Of a DNA stretch of 64,000 nucleotides, positions 1 to 9,843 are shown piece after piece. Under the pieces are notes generated by a model. It was not told where the DNA came from, ran no database searches, and saw nothing but the letters and a program-made list of their open reading frames with translations. The stretch's first letter is position 1, and every line of letters starts with the position of its first letter. Made by a program: the position numbers and the translations under genes. The stretch comes from Belliella kenyensis (lineage in GTDB: Bacteria > Bacteroidota > Bacteroidia > Cytophagales > Cyclobacteriaceae), in assembly GCF_022549675.1 (NCBI RefSeq), contig NZ_JAKZGR010000007.1:186001-250000 (forward strand), read 5' to 3'.

Positions 1-85
1 CAAGCGCATGGGCAAAGGATACAGCTTCCAAACTTGTTTTTTTGATAGCACCATCAGCGTGCTCTATATATACTAAAATTGACAT
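1..85 (-). CDS. etfA: Electron transfer flavoprotein alpha subunit, N-terminal fragment (partial)
   Basis: Only the first 28 codons lie in the window; the gene runs off the left edge. Translation begins MSILVYIEHADGAIKKTSLE, which is typical of the N-terminus of ETF alpha in Bacteroidetes. The protein would pair with the beta subunit encoded just upstream on the same strand (30 nt gap), forming the FAD-containing heterodimer that passes electrons from acyl-CoA and other dehydrogenases to ETF-quinone oxidoreductase. The call rests on the short N-terminal match and on adjacency to etfB. Confidence 0.8.
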   Translation of the reverse strand, partial: MSILVYIEHADGAIKKTSLEAVSFAHAL

Positions 86-115
86 GATATCTATTTTTTA
101 TAGGGTTATTGAAAA

Positions 116-853
116 TTAAAGAACCTTGGCATCGTTTTTCAGCAATTTGACCAATTCTTCTACATTGTCTTTGTCCACTAACTTCACGGCTCCTTTTGCT
201 GGTGGAAGTTTGAACTCCACTACAGCTGTAGCTGACTGGTTTTGGCTTGGCTCGATGACATTCAGTGGCTTTGTTCTTGCTGACATGATTCCTCTCATGT
301 TTGGAATTTTCCATTCGGCGATTGGTTCTTGACATCCCGCAATTAGAGGCAATTTGGCTTCCAAATATTCTTTACCCCCTTCGATCTCTCTAGCCATTTT
401 GACTGTATCTCCTTCGATATCTAGCTTCATTACAGGAGATACTGAAGGCATTCCAAGCAGTTGACCAACCATTCCATGTACCATTCCACCATTGAAGTCA
501 ATAGATTCTCTTCCCATGAGGATAAGGTCATAGTTATTTTCTTTGGCTATGGCAGCTATTTCACTAGCAACGAAAAGTGAATCTTTTGGAAATGCATTGA
601 TACGGATAGCATCATCTGCTCCTATCGCCAATGCCTTCCTCAAAGTAGGCTCCGTATCGGCCTCTCCCACATTCAGTACGGTAAGACTTGCTCCTAATTG
701 TTCTTTCAATTCCACCGCTCTTGCCAAAGCATAATCATCATAGGGACCAATGATAAATTGAACACCATTTTTATCAAACTTGGTATTATTGTCAGTAAAC
801 TGAATCTTGGATGTGGTATCCGGTACGTGTGTAATACAAACAAGAATTTTCAT
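116..853 (-). CDS. etfB: Electron transfer flavoprotein beta subunit
   Basis: This 245-residue protein has the usual length and layout of ETF beta: the N-terminal strand MKILVCITHVPDT, the segment GPYDDYALARAVELKE, the LMGRESIDFNGG region and the C-terminal AEWKIPNMRGIMSARTKPL stretch that packs against the alpha subunit. It carries the AMP site of the ETF heterodimer and serves cytoplasmic beta-oxidation and related dehydrogenases. It lies 30 nt upstream of etfA on the same strand, so the two form an operon. The start is the only good ATG before a stop and is preceded by an AT-rich leader. Confidence 0.95.
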   Translation of the reverse strand: MKILVCITHVPDTTSKIQFTDNNTKFDKNGVQFIIGPYDDYALARAVELKEQLGASLTVLNVGEADTEPTLRKALAIGADDAIRINAFPKDSLFVASEIAAIAKENNYDLILMGRESIDFNGGMVHGMVGQLLGMPSVSPVMKLDIEGDTVKMAREIEGGKEYLEAKLPLIAGCQEPIAEWKIPNMRGIMSARTKPLNVIEPSQNQSATAVVEFKLPPAKGAVKLVDKDNVEELVKLLKNDAKVL

Positions 854-929
854 TATGTATATTTAGGTTATTTATTTATTTTAAATTGCGTGAATTTAGT
901 CATTCAGGCTTTAATTAAAAAAAGAAATC

Positions 930-1262
930 ATGAGCAATTTGTCCCGAATCAGTCTTCTCAAAACCTTCATCGATCAAGAACCTAACAATCCATTTAATTG
1001 GTATGCTTTGGCTCTCGAACACAGAGAACATCAACCAGAAGAAGCCGCTAAGCATTTTGATCACCTTCTACAAAATCACCCCGAATATCTCCCAACCTAT
1101 TACCATGCAGCTCAACTATTTGCTGATCTTGCACAAGTTGAAAAATCAAAGTTGATCTATCAAAAAGGAATCAATGTAGCTAAGTCCCAAAACGATAATC
1201 ACGCCTTGAGAGAACTACAAAATAGCTACCAAAACTTCCTGATTGACAACGATTTGTTTTGA
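930..1262 (+). CDS. Small TPR-like protein
   Basis: A 110-residue all-helical protein with tetratricopeptide-like helix pairs (for example NPFNWYALALEHREHQPEEA and LPTYYHAAQLFADLAQVEKS). It has no signal peptide or membrane segment, so it is probably cytoplasmic. TPR proteins mediate protein-protein contacts; no partner can be named from the context, since it is transcribed divergently from etfB and convergently with the oxidoreductase. The first ATG at 930 is preferred because the protein starts directly with a helix and there is little room upstream. Confidence 0.7.
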   Translation: MSNLSRISLLKTFIDQEPNNPFNWYALALEHREHQPEEAAKHFDHLLQNHPEYLPTYYHAAQLFADLAQVEKSKLIYQKGINVAKSQNDNHALRELQNSYQNFLIDNDLF

Positions 1263-1268
1263 ATGAAC

Positions 1269-2276
1269 TCAAGGCTTGATAACAATTTTACCCATTTGTT
1301 CCCCCATTTTCATCTTATCAAATGCCTTTACAACATCTTCCATGCCATAAACTTTATCTACGAGTGGCTTGATTTTTTGTTTACTAACCATAGCAAGCAT
1401 AGCTTCAAAATCAGCATCGCTCCCCATGGTACTACCAATTAGTCGGATTTGATTCCAAAATACTTTTCTTGCATCTAGCTGGGGAGGATTACCTTTGGTG
1501 GCTCCATAAAAAACAATTCTTCCACCAGGTTTGATCACTTTGATCAAATCAGCCAAAGTTTCACCCATGGCACTATCTATTATCAAATCAAAGCCTCCTG
1601 TCTGCTCCAATGCTTTACTAGTCCAGGAAGTATCAGTATAATTAAATACACCTTTGGCCCCGATTTCCTGACCTTTCTTCAGCTTACTCTCTGAGCTACT
1701 ACTTACATATACAGCTGATCCATGTGCTATCGCAAACTGCGCTGCAAACTGGGCTACACCACCCCCAAAACCTGTAACCAATACACTATCCTCAGATTTC
1801 AATTCTCCTTGAACCATCAAGGCCCTGTAGGCAGTCACTCCTCCCAATGGTAAAGCGGCGGCTTCTTCCCAAGTCATGTGATCGGGTTTATCATGAACCC
1901 TATCTACCTTTACTTTGACGTATGATGCAAGCGTCCCATGGTCTGGCATGCCCAATATCTTAAAATCTTTGGACTGAGCTATAGGATCATCACCCCAGTT
2001 CATTGCAGGGTTGATGATAACCTCTTTTTCTAAAAATTCTTGGTCCACTTGACTCCCAATCTTTTCGATGATTCCTGCACCATCACTCCCCAAAGTCACC
2101 CCATCCTTCAGTCCTGGATACAATCCTTGCCTGCACCACTCATCTCGATGATTAAGTGCGGCTGCTTTCACCTTTATCAAGACTTCCTTGGGGCCTAATT
2201 CTGGCAATGCTAATTCTTTGACTTCAATCTTTTCTGGAATTGATGTATTCAAGACTACAGCTTTCATATCTTTCAT
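1269..2276 (-). CDS. Zinc-type alcohol dehydrogenase / quinone oxidoreductase (MDR family)
   Basis: A 335-residue medium-chain dehydrogenase/reductase. The N-terminal GroES-like domain carries the ALNHRDEW segment and the TLGSDGAG motif. The Rossmann domain has VLVTGFGGGVAQFAAQF as dinucleotide-binding loop, and the substrate domain ends with GKIVIKP. Such enzymes reduce carbonyls or quinones with NADPH. I do not see the full cysteine set of the structural zinc lobe, so it may be a zinc-independent member of the YogA/quinone-reductase branch; the exact substrate cannot be told. It is an independent minus-strand gene. An alternative start lies at the fourth codon (MKAVVL), since the sequence begins MKDMKAVVL. 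Confidence 0.85.
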   Translation of the reverse strand: MKDMKAVVLNTSIPEKIEVKELALPELGPKEVLIKVKAAALNHRDEWCRQGLYPGLKDGVTLGSDGAGIIEKIGSQVDQEFLEKEVIINPAMNWGDDPIAQSKDFKILGMPDHGTLASYVKVKVDRVHDKPDHMTWEEAAALPLGGVTAYRALMVQGELKSEDSVLVTGFGGGVAQFAAQFAIAHGSAVYVSSSSESKLKKGQEIGAKGVFNYTDTSWTSKALEQTGGFDLIIDSAMGETLADLIKVIKPGGRIVFYGATKGNPPQLDARKVFWNQIRLIGSTMGSDADFEAMLAMVSKQKIKPLVDKVYGMEDVVKAFDKMKMGEQMGKIVIKP

Positions 2277-2396
2277 ATCTAAAGGTAACTAACAAATGAT
2301 AAACTGACTGACAAAGCATAGAAAAATTGTATATTTGAATCAGGATAAGTTTATGTATATGGTTACACAAAGAATTTACATTGACACTTAATATGA

Positions 2397-2436
2397 GTCA
2401 AAAAAGGCTGTCCCAATTTCTAGAGACAGCCTTTCA
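2397..2436 (-). terminator. Rho-independent terminator after pgi
   Basis: Perfect 10-bp inverted repeat AAAGGCTGTC (2403-2412) / GACAGCCTTT (2425-2434) with a 12-nt loop. In the minus orientation the stem is followed by a T run (AAAAAA at 2400-2405 on the plus strand). It lies 13 nt after the pgi stop codon. Confidence 0.8.
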
Positions 2437-2446
2437 TTTTCTTATT

Positions 2447-4096
2447 CTATTTTCTCATTTGCTTATATGCATTGATCAGTCCGTTTGTTGAGGCATCGTG
2501 ACTTTTGACTTCCTCCTCACCTGACAACTCAGGTAAAATTGCGTTGGCCAATACTTTTCCCAACTCAACGCCCCATTGATCAAAACTCAAGATATTCCAA
2601 ATTACACCTTGGGTAAAAATCTTATGCTCATACATCGCTATCAATTGACCTAGAGTGTATGGGGTAATTTCTTTTACCAATATTGAATTGGTAGGCCTAT
2701 CCCCTTCAAAAACCCTATGTGGTGCTATTTTTTCAATCTCCTCAGCTGATTTACCTGCTTTTTCCATTTCGGCTTTGACTTCTTCCAATGACTTGCCGTT
2801 CATCAAAGCTTCCGTTTGTGCAAAGAAATTAGAAAGTAATTTGACATGATGATCTCCGATCGGATTATGTGACTTCGCTGGAGCGATAAAATCACATGGA
2901 ATTAAATGAGTTCCTTGGTGAATCAACTGATAAAATGCATGCTGTCCATTTGTGCCAGGCTCACCCCAAATGATAGGTCCTGTAGGATAATCTACTTTTG
3001 TATTTTCTCTACTTACATATTTTCCGTTTGATTCCATATTGCCTTGCTGAAAATAAGCAGCAAACCTATGCAGGTATTGATCATATGGCAAAATAGCTTC
3101 AGAAGTAGCTCCCAAGAAATTGGTATTCCATATACCTATCAAGGCCAAAATCACAGGGATATTCTCTTCAAAGGAAGCCGACCTGAAGTGATTATCCATA
3201 CTATGAGCACCCGAGAGTAATTTTTCAAAGTTATCAAATCCAATCATACAAGCGATAGGCAAACCAATTGCAGACCAAAGAGAATATCTACCACCTACCC
3301 AATCCCAGAAGGCGAACATGTTTTTGGTATCAATACCAAATGCTGCAACAGATTTTGCATTGGTAGAAAGTGCTGCAAAATGCTTAGCAACAGCAGCTTC
3401 ATCCTTGGCATGATCCAAAAACCAACTTCTTGCAGTATGCGCATTGGTCATGGTCTCTTGTGTGGTAAAAGTCTTGGATGCAATGAAAAACAAGGTAGTC
3501 TCTGGATCTACTTTCTTCAATGTCTCTGCGATATGCGTACCATCTACGTTGGATACAAAAAAAATCTCAAGATCCGGATGCTGATACGGCTTCAAGGCTT
3601 CTGTTACCATCACTGGGCCCAAGTCAGAACCACCAATACCTATATTTACCAGTGACTTGATAGGCTTACCTGTGTAGCCAAGCCACTTCCCTTGGTGAAT
3701 CTGATCAGCAAAAGTTTTCATCTGATCCAACACCGCGTTGATATCAGGCATCACATCTGCACCTTCAAACTTCACGGTGGTATTACTTCTATTTCTTAAT
3801 GCTGTGTGCAAAACAGCCCTATCTTCAGTCAAGTTGATTTTTTCTCCTGCAAACATCGCTTCGATAGCTGATTTCAAATCAACTTCTTCAGCCAAATCAA
3901 GCAAAGCCTGCATGGTATCTTCATTGATTCTATTTTTAGAAAAATCCACCAATACATCTTCTAATTGTAGGGTGAATTTTTCAAACCTATCTTCTGATGA
4001 TTCAAAAAGTTGCTTGATACTGGTCTCTGCATGAGTTTGCGACAATTGAGACAATTTCTTCCAAGACTTTGTCTGGGTAGGGTTAATGTTTTTCAT
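2447..4096 (-). CDS. pgi: Glucose-6-phosphate isomerase
   Basis: Interconverts glucose 6-phosphate and fructose 6-phosphate in glycolysis and gluconeogenesis. The long PGI family motifs are present: [12 protein letters not shown] near residue 150, the signature [16 protein letters not shown], and the C-terminal signature [18 protein letters not shown]. The open frame extends to 4138, but the ATG at 4096 ([12 protein letters not shown]) matches the normal family N-terminus and gives 549 residues, so I prefer it; the 14 extra residues look like leader. It is a single gene followed by a good hairpin terminator. Confidence 0.93.
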   Translation of the reverse strand: MKNINPTQTKSWKKLSQLSQTHAETSIKQLFESSEDRFEKFTLQLEDVLVDFSKNRINEDTMQALLDLAEEVDLKSAIEAMFAGEKINLTEDRAVLHTALRNRSNTTVKFEGADVMPDINAVLDQMKTFADQIHQGKWLGYTGKPIKSLVNIGIGGSDLGPVMVTEALKPYQHPDLEIFFVSNVDGTHIAETLKKVDPETTLFFIASKTFTTQETMTNAHTARSWFLDHAKDEAAVAKHFAALSTNAKSVAAFGIDTKNMFAFWDWVGGRYSLWSAIGLPIACMIGFDNFEKLLSGAHSMDNHFRSASFEENIPVILALIGIWNTNFLGATSEAILPYDQYLHRFAAYFQQGNMESNGKYVSRENTKVDYPTGPIIWGEPGTNGQHAFYQLIHQGTHLIPCDFIAPAKSHNPIGDHHVKLLSNFFAQTEALMNGKSLEEVKAEMEKAGKSAEEIEKIAPHRVFEGDRPTNSILVKEITPYTLGQLIAMYEHKIFTQGVIWNILSFDQWGVELGKVLANAILPELSGEEEVKSHDASTNGLINAYKQMRK

Positions 4097-4298
4097 TGAT
4101 TGATATTGATTTAACAGGTGAATGTTTTTAAGTTTCAAATATGTTTTCTCGAAATCTAATTATGTTCTTTAAACTATCTACATATGCCATCTAGATAACT
4201 TGTAAAGATTGGTGAATTTTCACTAGTTATCTGTTTATAGTTTTCATAATCCGAAAATAGGGGTAAGATCAATTTTATATAGCTCAATACATTGATTT

Positions 4299-5666
4299 TT
4301 ACAATTGCAAAACCATCATCGCAATACCAAAATACACCGCAAGACCTATCAAGTCATTTGCTGTAGTGATAAATGGTCCTGAAGCTATTGCCGGATTAAC
4401 ACCAAATCTATTCAGCACCAAAGGAGTTACTGTCCCCATAAAGGAGGCTAATAGCACTACGCAAAACATAGCTAAACCAATGGTAAGTCCAAATTTAGCT
4501 TCGTGACCATAGATGAATTTGACCACCAAAAAGACAAAAGTTCCGAGAACTAGCCCATTCAACAAAGCTATCAAAAAGCCTTTTACAAATCGTTGCCAAG
4601 GTGTATCATCAAATACAGATTTGGAGGCTAAAGATTGGACCACCAAAGAAGAAGATTGAATTCCCACATTCCCTCCTGTAGCAGCTACTAAGGGAATAAA
4701 AGAAGCTAAAGCCAATTCCTTACTCAATCCATCTTCAAAGAAATCTATGATCCTAGCCCCCATGAGACCGCCAATGACTCCAACGAGCAACCAAGGTAGA
4801 CGAGCCTTTGAAATTCTAAATATGGAATCAGACTCTTCTACGTCCGAGGAAATACCAGTCATCGCTTGAATATCTTCCTCAGATTGCTCATGAATCACAT
4901 CAAGAATATCATCTACGGTGATTCGTCCTACCAGTTTATTTTTAGAATTCACCACTGGGATAGATTCCAAATCATACTTTCTCATGATTTCTGCCACTTC
5001 TTCTTCATCTTGATGTGCTTGTACAGAAATCAATTCAGGTTCATATATATCCGCAATCTTGGTATCAGAAGCTGCCAAAATGATTTTTTTGAGTGAAACC
5101 CTTCCCAAAAGGTGTTGCTTATTATCGACTACATAGATAGAGTATATCTTTTCTACCTTTTCAGCTTGCCGTCTTATTTCGTCAATAGTCTGAACTACAT
5201 TCCAATTTTTATTTGCCTTGATAAATTCCTTAGCCATCAAACCACCCGCACTGTCTTCATCATAGCGAAGCAAATCTAAAATGTGGGCTGATTTCTCCTT
5301 TTCTTGAAGATTGCTGATCACATCTTCTCTTTCTCTTACCGTCAGTAGATTCAAGATATCCACTGCATCATCAGAATCCATCTGATCTATGTATGCAGCA
5401 AGCTCCGAGGCTTCCATTTCATAGATCACCTTGGTCAGAGAGTCCTCATCTAGCTCTATCAAAATATCTGCTGCCACTTCGGCATCTAGCAAGCGTAGCA
5501 CATACAGAGCTTCTTGCATGTTGAGCTCGTCTAGAAGTGCTGCAATATCTGCTTCATTGACACCTTCGAGTGATTGCTTGATAAAATCATTCTCTGCCAT
5601 TTCTATGGCTTCTCTCAAGCTTTCAAGGTATTCTTTGGATAATTCAAATAGTCTTATTGATTCCAC
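4299..5666 (-). CDS. mgtE: Magnesium transporter MgtE
   Basis: A 455-residue magnesium channel of the inner membrane. Order of domains: an N-terminal helical superhelix rich in acidic residues (about 1-135, EADIAALLDEL type repeats), two CBS domains (about 140-265) that sense cytoplasmic magnesium, a connecting helix, and about five membrane helices (290-455) including the conserved GGNVGIQSSSLVVQSLA segment that lines the pore. The length is normal. Its start codon overlaps the end of rsmA by 13 nt, so the two are co-transcribed, rsmA first. Confidence 0.95.
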   Translation of the reverse strand: MESIRLFELSKEYLESLREAIEMAENDFIKQSLEGVNEADIAALLDELNMQEALYVLRLLDAEVAADILIELDEDSLTKVIYEMEASELAAYIDQMDSDDAVDILNLLTVREREDVISNLQEKEKSAHILDLLRYDEDSAGGLMAKEFIKANKNWNVVQTIDEIRRQAEKVEKIYSIYVVDNKQHLLGRVSLKKIILAASDTKIADIYEPELISVQAHQDEEEVAEIMRKYDLESIPVVNSKNKLVGRITVDDILDVIHEQSEEDIQAMTGISSDVEESDSIFRISKARLPWLLVGVIGGLMGARIIDFFEDGLSKELALASFIPLVAATGGNVGIQSSSLVVQSLASKSVFDDTPWQRFVKGFLIALLNGLVLGTFVFLVVKFIYGHEAKFGLTIGLAMFCVVLLASFMGTVTPLVLNRFGVNPAIASGPFITTANDLIGLAVYFGIAMMVLQL

Positions 5667-6436
5667 GATGATTTGATTTTGTGGGTTAAATAAATAAAAT
5701 CCTCCACACCCAATTGTTCGGCTCGCTTATCCAATATAGGATCAGCTTTTAGCTCCTCAGACAATCCCATACTTTTGAGCGCATTTCTTAGTGTTTTCCG
5801 ACGAGTACTAAAACCCTGCTTGACAGTTCTAAAAAAGAGTTTTTCATCACAATCCAATTTTTCAACTTGGTTTCTCCTGAGTCTGATCACCCCTGAGTTG
5901 ACTTTGGGAGGAGGATTAAAAACCCCAGGAGGAACTGTGAAAAGATATTCTATATCATAATAAGCCTGAAGTAGTACAGAAAGTATTCCATAGTCTTTAT
6001 TGCCTTTTGGCGAGGCAATTCGTTCTGCAACTTCCTTCTGCAGCATACAAACTACTTCTGTGACTTGATTTTTTTCTTCTAGCACTTTGAAGAAAATTTG
6101 GCTGGAAATATTATAGGGAAAATTTCCTGCAACAGCATATTTTTCTCCCATCACAGATCCAAAATCCTCCTTTAAATAATCTCCATCGATGATTCGGTCT
6201 CCCATCTCAGGGTACTTTTGCTGGAGATAGGCAATAGATTCTTTATCGATATCAACCAGATAAAGATCCCAATTTTCGACCAACAAAAAATCAGTCAATA
6301 CCCCCATACCAGGCCCTATTTCAAGGACTTTCTTGACTCCTTGATGGCCTGTCACTGCCTTGGCAATCTTCTCTGCTATACTCAAGTCTTTGAGAAAATG
6401 CTGACCAAGGTGTTTCTTTGGTTTGACCTTTTCCAT
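5654..6436 (-). CDS. rsmA: 16S rRNA dimethyladenosine transferase RsmA (KsgA)
   Basis: Dimethylates the two adjacent adenines in the 3' terminal helix of 16S rRNA during 30S assembly, using S-adenosylmethionine. Visible motifs: KKHLGQHFLKD at the N-terminus, the SAM-binding EIGPGMG (residues 39-45), the catalytic NFPY tetrapeptide (105-108, NLPY in most homologues) and the PPPKVNSGVIRL segment. The length of 260 is normal. It is the first gene of a two-gene operon with mgtE. A TATTTTTG -7-like element sits on the minus strand at 6473-6480, about 37 nt upstream of the start codon. Confidence 0.95.
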   Translation of the reverse strand: MEKVKPKKHLGQHFLKDLSIAEKIAKAVTGHQGVKKVLEIGPGMGVLTDFLLVENWDLYLVDIDKESIAYLQQKYPEMGDRIIDGDYLKEDFGSVMGEKYAVAGNFPYNISSQIFFKVLEEKNQVTEVVCMLQKEVAERIASPKGNKDYGILSVLLQAYYDIEYLFTVPPGVFNPPPKVNSGVIRLRRNQVEKLDCDEKLFFRTVKQGFSTRRKTLRNALKSMGLSEELKADPILDKRAEQLGVEDFIYLTHKIKSSWNQ

Positions 6437-6577
6437 ACGATTACTCTAATTTTTTTATCTAAATTGCAATTCCAAAAATAAGACAATAATCATTAAGGTC
6501 TAAATTATTTGAAAAACGATCATTCTCAAGATGGTCAAATAGGTAGTTTATTATTTATTTAAGTATAGACAAAACTG

Positions 6578-7603
6578 ATGAATCAGAGAAAACAAAAACC
6601 AGTCATTGGAATAAGTATAGGAGATATAAATGGTATAGGTGCTGAGGTTACTATGAAGGCTTTAGCGGATAATAGACTACAGAAACTTATCACGCCTGTG
6701 ATATATGCTCATGGAAAAGCGATTACTTTCTACCGCAAGCAGCTGGAGATGGATGATTTTAACTTCATGCAAATCAGATCGGTGGATGAAATCCACCACA
6801 AAAAAATAAACCTTATCAATGTAGTAGAAGAAAGTCCAGAAGTCATCCCAGGGGTCGAAACACAGGAAGCAGGTAAGCTTGCACTAGCTGCTTTAGATTT
6901 TGCTATCGCCGACTTAAAGGCCGCCAAGATAGACGCCTTGGTGACTGCTCCTCTCAACAAAAACAACATTAATTCCGAGCAATTAAAATTTGTTGGACAC
7001 ACAGAATACCTCACCGAGGCTTTTGAAACAAAAGAGAGCTTGATGTTTTTAGTGGCAGAAGACCTTAGGGTTGGAGTTGTCACTGGGCATATCCCCTTGA
7101 AAGATGTATCAAAAAACATCACGATAGAAAACATTAAGAAAAAAATCGACTTAATGCAACAATCACTCAAGGATGATTTTGGAATACTCAAACCAAAAAT
7201 TGCGGTCCTAGGATTGAATCCACATGCAGGAGAAGATGGTTTGTTGGGAGATGAAGAGATAGAAATAATCTCCCCCGCCATTAGATCCTACAAAGAAAAT
7301 GGTGACATGGTCTTTGGCCCATACTCCGCAGATGGCTTTTTCGGAATGCTTCATCAGAAAAAATTTGATGCCGTGCTAGCCATGTATCATGATCAAGGAT
7401 TGATTCCATTCAAATCATTAGCTTTCGAAACAGGCGTGAATTTCACCGCAGGTCTTCCGATAGTGCGTACATCTCCTGATCATGGCACTGCTTATAACAT
7501 AGCCGGAAAAAATGTTGCAGATGAAGGATCCATGAAATCAGCGATATTTCAAGCTTATGATATACTCAAAAACAGAGGCAACTGGGAAGAGGAAGAGGAA
7601 TGA
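6578..7603 (+). CDS. pdxA: 4-hydroxythreonine-4-phosphate dehydrogenase
   Basis: NAD-dependent, metal-using dehydrogenase of pyridoxal 5'-phosphate synthesis; it oxidises and decarboxylates 4-phosphohydroxythreonine. The three metal-binding histidine regions are present: GHTEYLTE, GLNPHAGEDGLLG and YHDQGLIPFKSL. The N-terminal ISIGDINGIGAEV (GDPxGIGPE in most homologues) is recognisable. The length of 341 is normal. The gene leads the plus-strand housekeeping block and is about 150 nt from the YceD-like gene, which has its own promoter-like element. Confidence 0.93.
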   Translation: MNQRKQKPVIGISIGDINGIGAEVTMKALADNRLQKLITPVIYAHGKAITFYRKQLEMDDFNFMQIRSVDEIHHKKINLINVVEESPEVIPGVETQEAGKLALAALDFAIADLKAAKIDALVTAPLNKNNINSEQLKFVGHTEYLTEAFETKESLMFLVAEDLRVGVVTGHIPLKDVSKNITIENIKKKIDLMQQSLKDDFGILKPKIAVLGLNPHAGEDGLLGDEEIEIISPAIRSYKENGDMVFGPYSADGFFGMLHQKKFDAVLAMYHDQGLIPFKSLAFETGVNFTAGLPIVRTSPDHGTAYNIAGKNVADEGSMKSAIFQAYDILKNRGNWEEEEE

Positions 7604-7723
7604 TAGTCTGGTATAATAGACCGAATGGAACAAAATTGAAGTGATTTCTTACTTAAATCAATAATATATCAAAATACCATAAAATTATTTCCTGCCAAAT
7701 TTTATTTTTCTAAATGGAATCTC

Positions 7724-7731
7724 TAAATTTG
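7724..7731 (+). promoter_or_regulatory. Bacteroidetes-type -7 element and strong RBS before the YceD-like gene
   Basis: TAAATTTG matches the Bacteroidetes -7 consensus TAnnTTTG and lies 25 nt before the ATG at 7756. An unusually good Shine-Dalgarno sequence, AAGGAGG (7744-7750), follows 5 nt before the start codon. No clear -33 TTG is seen at the ideal distance. Confidence 0.5.
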
Positions 7732-7755
7732 CGGTCTTGAAATAAGGAGGGCTAG

Positions 7756-8322
7756 ATGAAATTCTTAAAAAACTATAGTATAGATGTCATCAAACTCAAG
7801 GAAGGAAAGCATGAATTCACCTTCCCTGTAGATGGAGAGTTTTTCAGTCACTTTGAAGTTCAAGATTTCCTAAAAGATGGGAATTTAAATGCTACGGTAG
7901 AAATCAACAAGCTAACTTCACTCATGGAAGTAGCTTTCAAGATAGCAGGTAAAGTCAGGTTGATATGTGATAGAAGTCTGGAGGAGTTTGACTATAAGCT
8001 CTCGACGACGGAAAGAGTCATCTATAAATATGGCCAAGAAGAGGCTGAAATTACAGAAGATGTTTTCATGATCACACGTGACACACCCAGCATACATGTA
8101 GCGCAATTAATTTATGAATTTATTCTACTGGCCCTACCCGCCAAGAAGATTCATCCAGACTATTATGAAGAAATGGATGATGAAGACTTTGAAGGAGAGG
8201 GTGAGTTGGTATATTATGATGATGAAGACGCTGAGGAGGAGAAAGAAGATGAATCTTCTGAAGATACATCATCAGAAAAAAATGATCCCCGATGGGACAT
8301 ATTGAAAAAGTTAAAGAAATAA
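7756..8322 (+). CDS. YceD-family protein (DUF177)
   Basis: A 188-residue protein of the family encoded just before rpmF in very many bacteria; the family is linked to 23S rRNA accumulation and ribosome assembly. The central region LICDRSLEEFDYKLSTTERV is the conserved core, followed by LALPAKKIHP. The C-terminal 45 residues are strongly acidic (runs of DDEDAEEEKEDE) and then basic at the very end, as in Bacteroidetes homologues. It stands 24 nt before rpmF and has a strong AGGAGG ribosome binding site. Confidence 0.85.
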   Translation: MKFLKNYSIDVIKLKEGKHEFTFPVDGEFFSHFEVQDFLKDGNLNATVEINKLTSLMEVAFKIAGKVRLICDRSLEEFDYKLSTTERVIYKYGQEEAEITEDVFMITRDTPSIHVAQLIYEFILLALPAKKIHPDYYEEMDDEDFEGEGELVYYDDEDAEEEKEDESSEDTSSEKNDPRWDILKKLKK

Positions 8323-8346
8323 GATTAATCTAAAAATTGTATAGAG

Positions 8347-8538
8347 ATGGCGCATCCTAAACGAAAAATTTCGAAAACCAGAAGAGACAAGAGAAGAACT
8401 CACTATAAGTTAACTGCTCCTTCATTGGCACAATGTCCTACTACAGGAGAATTTCACCTTCCTCATAGAGCATTTTGGCTAGATGGTAAACTGTACTACA
8501 AAGGACAAGTTATCATGGAGAAAGAAGTTCTTGCTTAA
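8347..8538 (+). CDS. rpmF: 50S ribosomal protein L32
   Basis: A 63-residue basic protein starting [20 protein letters not shown], the standard L32 N-terminus. Only one cysteine (AQCPTTGEF) remains in the usual four-cysteine zinc site, so this looks like the zinc-free (C-minus) type. It sits between the YceD-like gene and fabH; plsX, which often lies here in other phyla, is absent. A strong hairpin terminator follows. Confidence 0.96.
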   Translation: MAHPKRKISKTRRDKRRTHYKLTAPSLAQCPTTGEFHLPHRAFWLDGKLYYKGQVIMEKEVLA

Positions 8539-8565
8539 CAAAAATTACAAAAAAGGCCTTTTACA

Positions 8566-8605
8566 AAAAATCCATCTCAATGTTTTGGGATGGATTTTTG
8601 TTTTT
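8566..8605 (+). terminator. Rho-independent terminator after rpmF
   Basis: Inverted repeat AAAAATCCATCTCAA (8566-8580) / TTGGGATGGATTTTT (8585-8599) with a 4-nt loop and one G-U pair, then a T-rich tail. It separates the YceD-rpmF unit from fabH. Confidence 0.85.
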
Positions 8606-8718
8606 GGGCTGAATTCATCCTTAATATTCTCCAAAAGAACGACATAATGCTACCCAAAAAGTAAAAATCTTTGGCGGTACAGGACATTTTAAATATTTTT
8701 GAAGCCTCAATAAAAAGC

Positions 8719-8754
8719 AGATAGAGAGGGCCTATCAATACTTTACCTCTATCT
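8719..8754 (+). promoter_or_regulatory. Hairpin in the fabH leader
   Basis: An inverted repeat AGATAGAG (8719-8726) / CTCTATCT (8747-8754), which GG/CC near the base of the loop can extend, lies 65 nt upstream of the fabH ATG. There is no T run, so it is not an obvious terminator. It could be a leader structure or an operator. No other signal was found between 8606 and 8818. Confidence 0.35.
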
Positions 8755-8818
8755 ACTTGTCAGTCAACAGGTTTGTCTCAAAAAAGAGAAGATCCTTTGA
8801 CATAATAAATTAAACTTG

Positions 8819-9817
8819 ATGAAAAAAACCAGAGCAGTAATTACCGGAGTTCAAGGTTGGGTACCAGAATATGTACTGACCAATCAAGAATTAGAAACCA
8901 TGGTAGACACCAATGATGAATGGATAGTGTCTCGTACCGGCATCAAAGAAAGAAGAATCCTCAAAGGTGAAAACCAAGGAACTTCCGTCATCGGTACAGA
9001 AGCAGTGAAGGGACTATTGAAAAAGACCAACACAGCACCAGAAGAAATTGACTTGATCATCTGCGCCACTGTAACTCCAGATATGCCTTTCCCAGCTACG
9101 GCTAATATCATTGCGGACAATGTAGGTGCGAAAAACAGTTTCAGTTTCGATATATCAGCTGCATGTTCGGGCTTTTTGTATGCACTGACGATGGGAAGTC
9201 AATTTATAGAGACAGGCATGCACAAAAAAGTGATCATCGTAGGCGCAGATAAAATGTCTTCGATCATTGATTATCAAGATAGGGCTACTTGTATTATTTT
9301 TGGAGATGGTGGTGGTGCAGTACTTTTGGAATCCACCACAGAAGAAGTAGGTATCATGGATAGTATGCTTCATGCAGATGGTTCAGGTGCACCATTCTTA
9401 CATATGAAGGCTGGCGGAAGTAGAAAACCTGCCACACATGAATCAGTAGATGCAAGAGAGCATTTTGCCTATCAAGAAGGGTCAACTGTATTCAAGTTCG
9501 CAGTGACCAATATGGCCGAAGTCAGTGCCAAAATAATGGAAAAAAATGGTTTGACAGCTGATGATGTAGCATGGCTTGTACCCCATCAAGCAAACAAAAG
9601 AATCATCGATGCTACTGCCAATAGAATGGGAGTAGGACCTGATAAAGTGATGATGAACATAGAAAAATACGGCAATACCACAGCAGGAACATTACCCCTC
9701 TGCCTATGGGATTATGAAAGTAAGCTCAAAAAAGGAGACAACATCATCCTTGCAGCTTTTGGAGGAGGATTTACCTGGGGCTCTATCTACCTCAAGTGGG
9801 GCTATGATTCTAATTAA
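8819..9817 (+). CDS. fabH: Beta-ketoacyl-ACP synthase III
   Basis: Starts fatty acid synthesis by condensing an acyl-CoA with malonyl-ACP. The Cys-His-Asn triad is visible: Cys116 in [11 protein letters not shown], His in VPHQANKRI (about 257) and Asn in [11 protein letters not shown] (about 287). The glycine-rich C-terminal [10 protein letters not shown] is present. The frame opens with TTG-ATG; I take the ATG at 8819 (332 residues), giving [10 protein letters not shown]. It leads fabH-efp-accB-accC, a lipid synthesis group with EF-P embedded. Confidence 0.96.
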   Translation: MKKTRAVITGVQGWVPEYVLTNQELETMVDTNDEWIVSRTGIKERRILKGENQGTSVIGTEAVKGLLKKTNTAPEEIDLIICATVTPDMPFPATANIIADNVGAKNSFSFDISAACSGFLYALTMGSQFIETGMHKKVIIVGADKMSSIIDYQDRATCIIFGDGGGAVLLESTTEEVGIMDSMLHADGSGAPFLHMKAGGSRKPATHESVDAREHFAYQEGSTVFKFAVTNMAEVSAKIMEKNGLTADDVAWLVPHQANKRIIDATANRMGVGPDKVMMNIEKYGNTTAGTLPLCLWDYESKLKKGDNIILAAFGGGFTWGSIYLKWGYDSN

Positions 9818-9843
9818 TTCAGTAACAAAATAACTAAATAATA

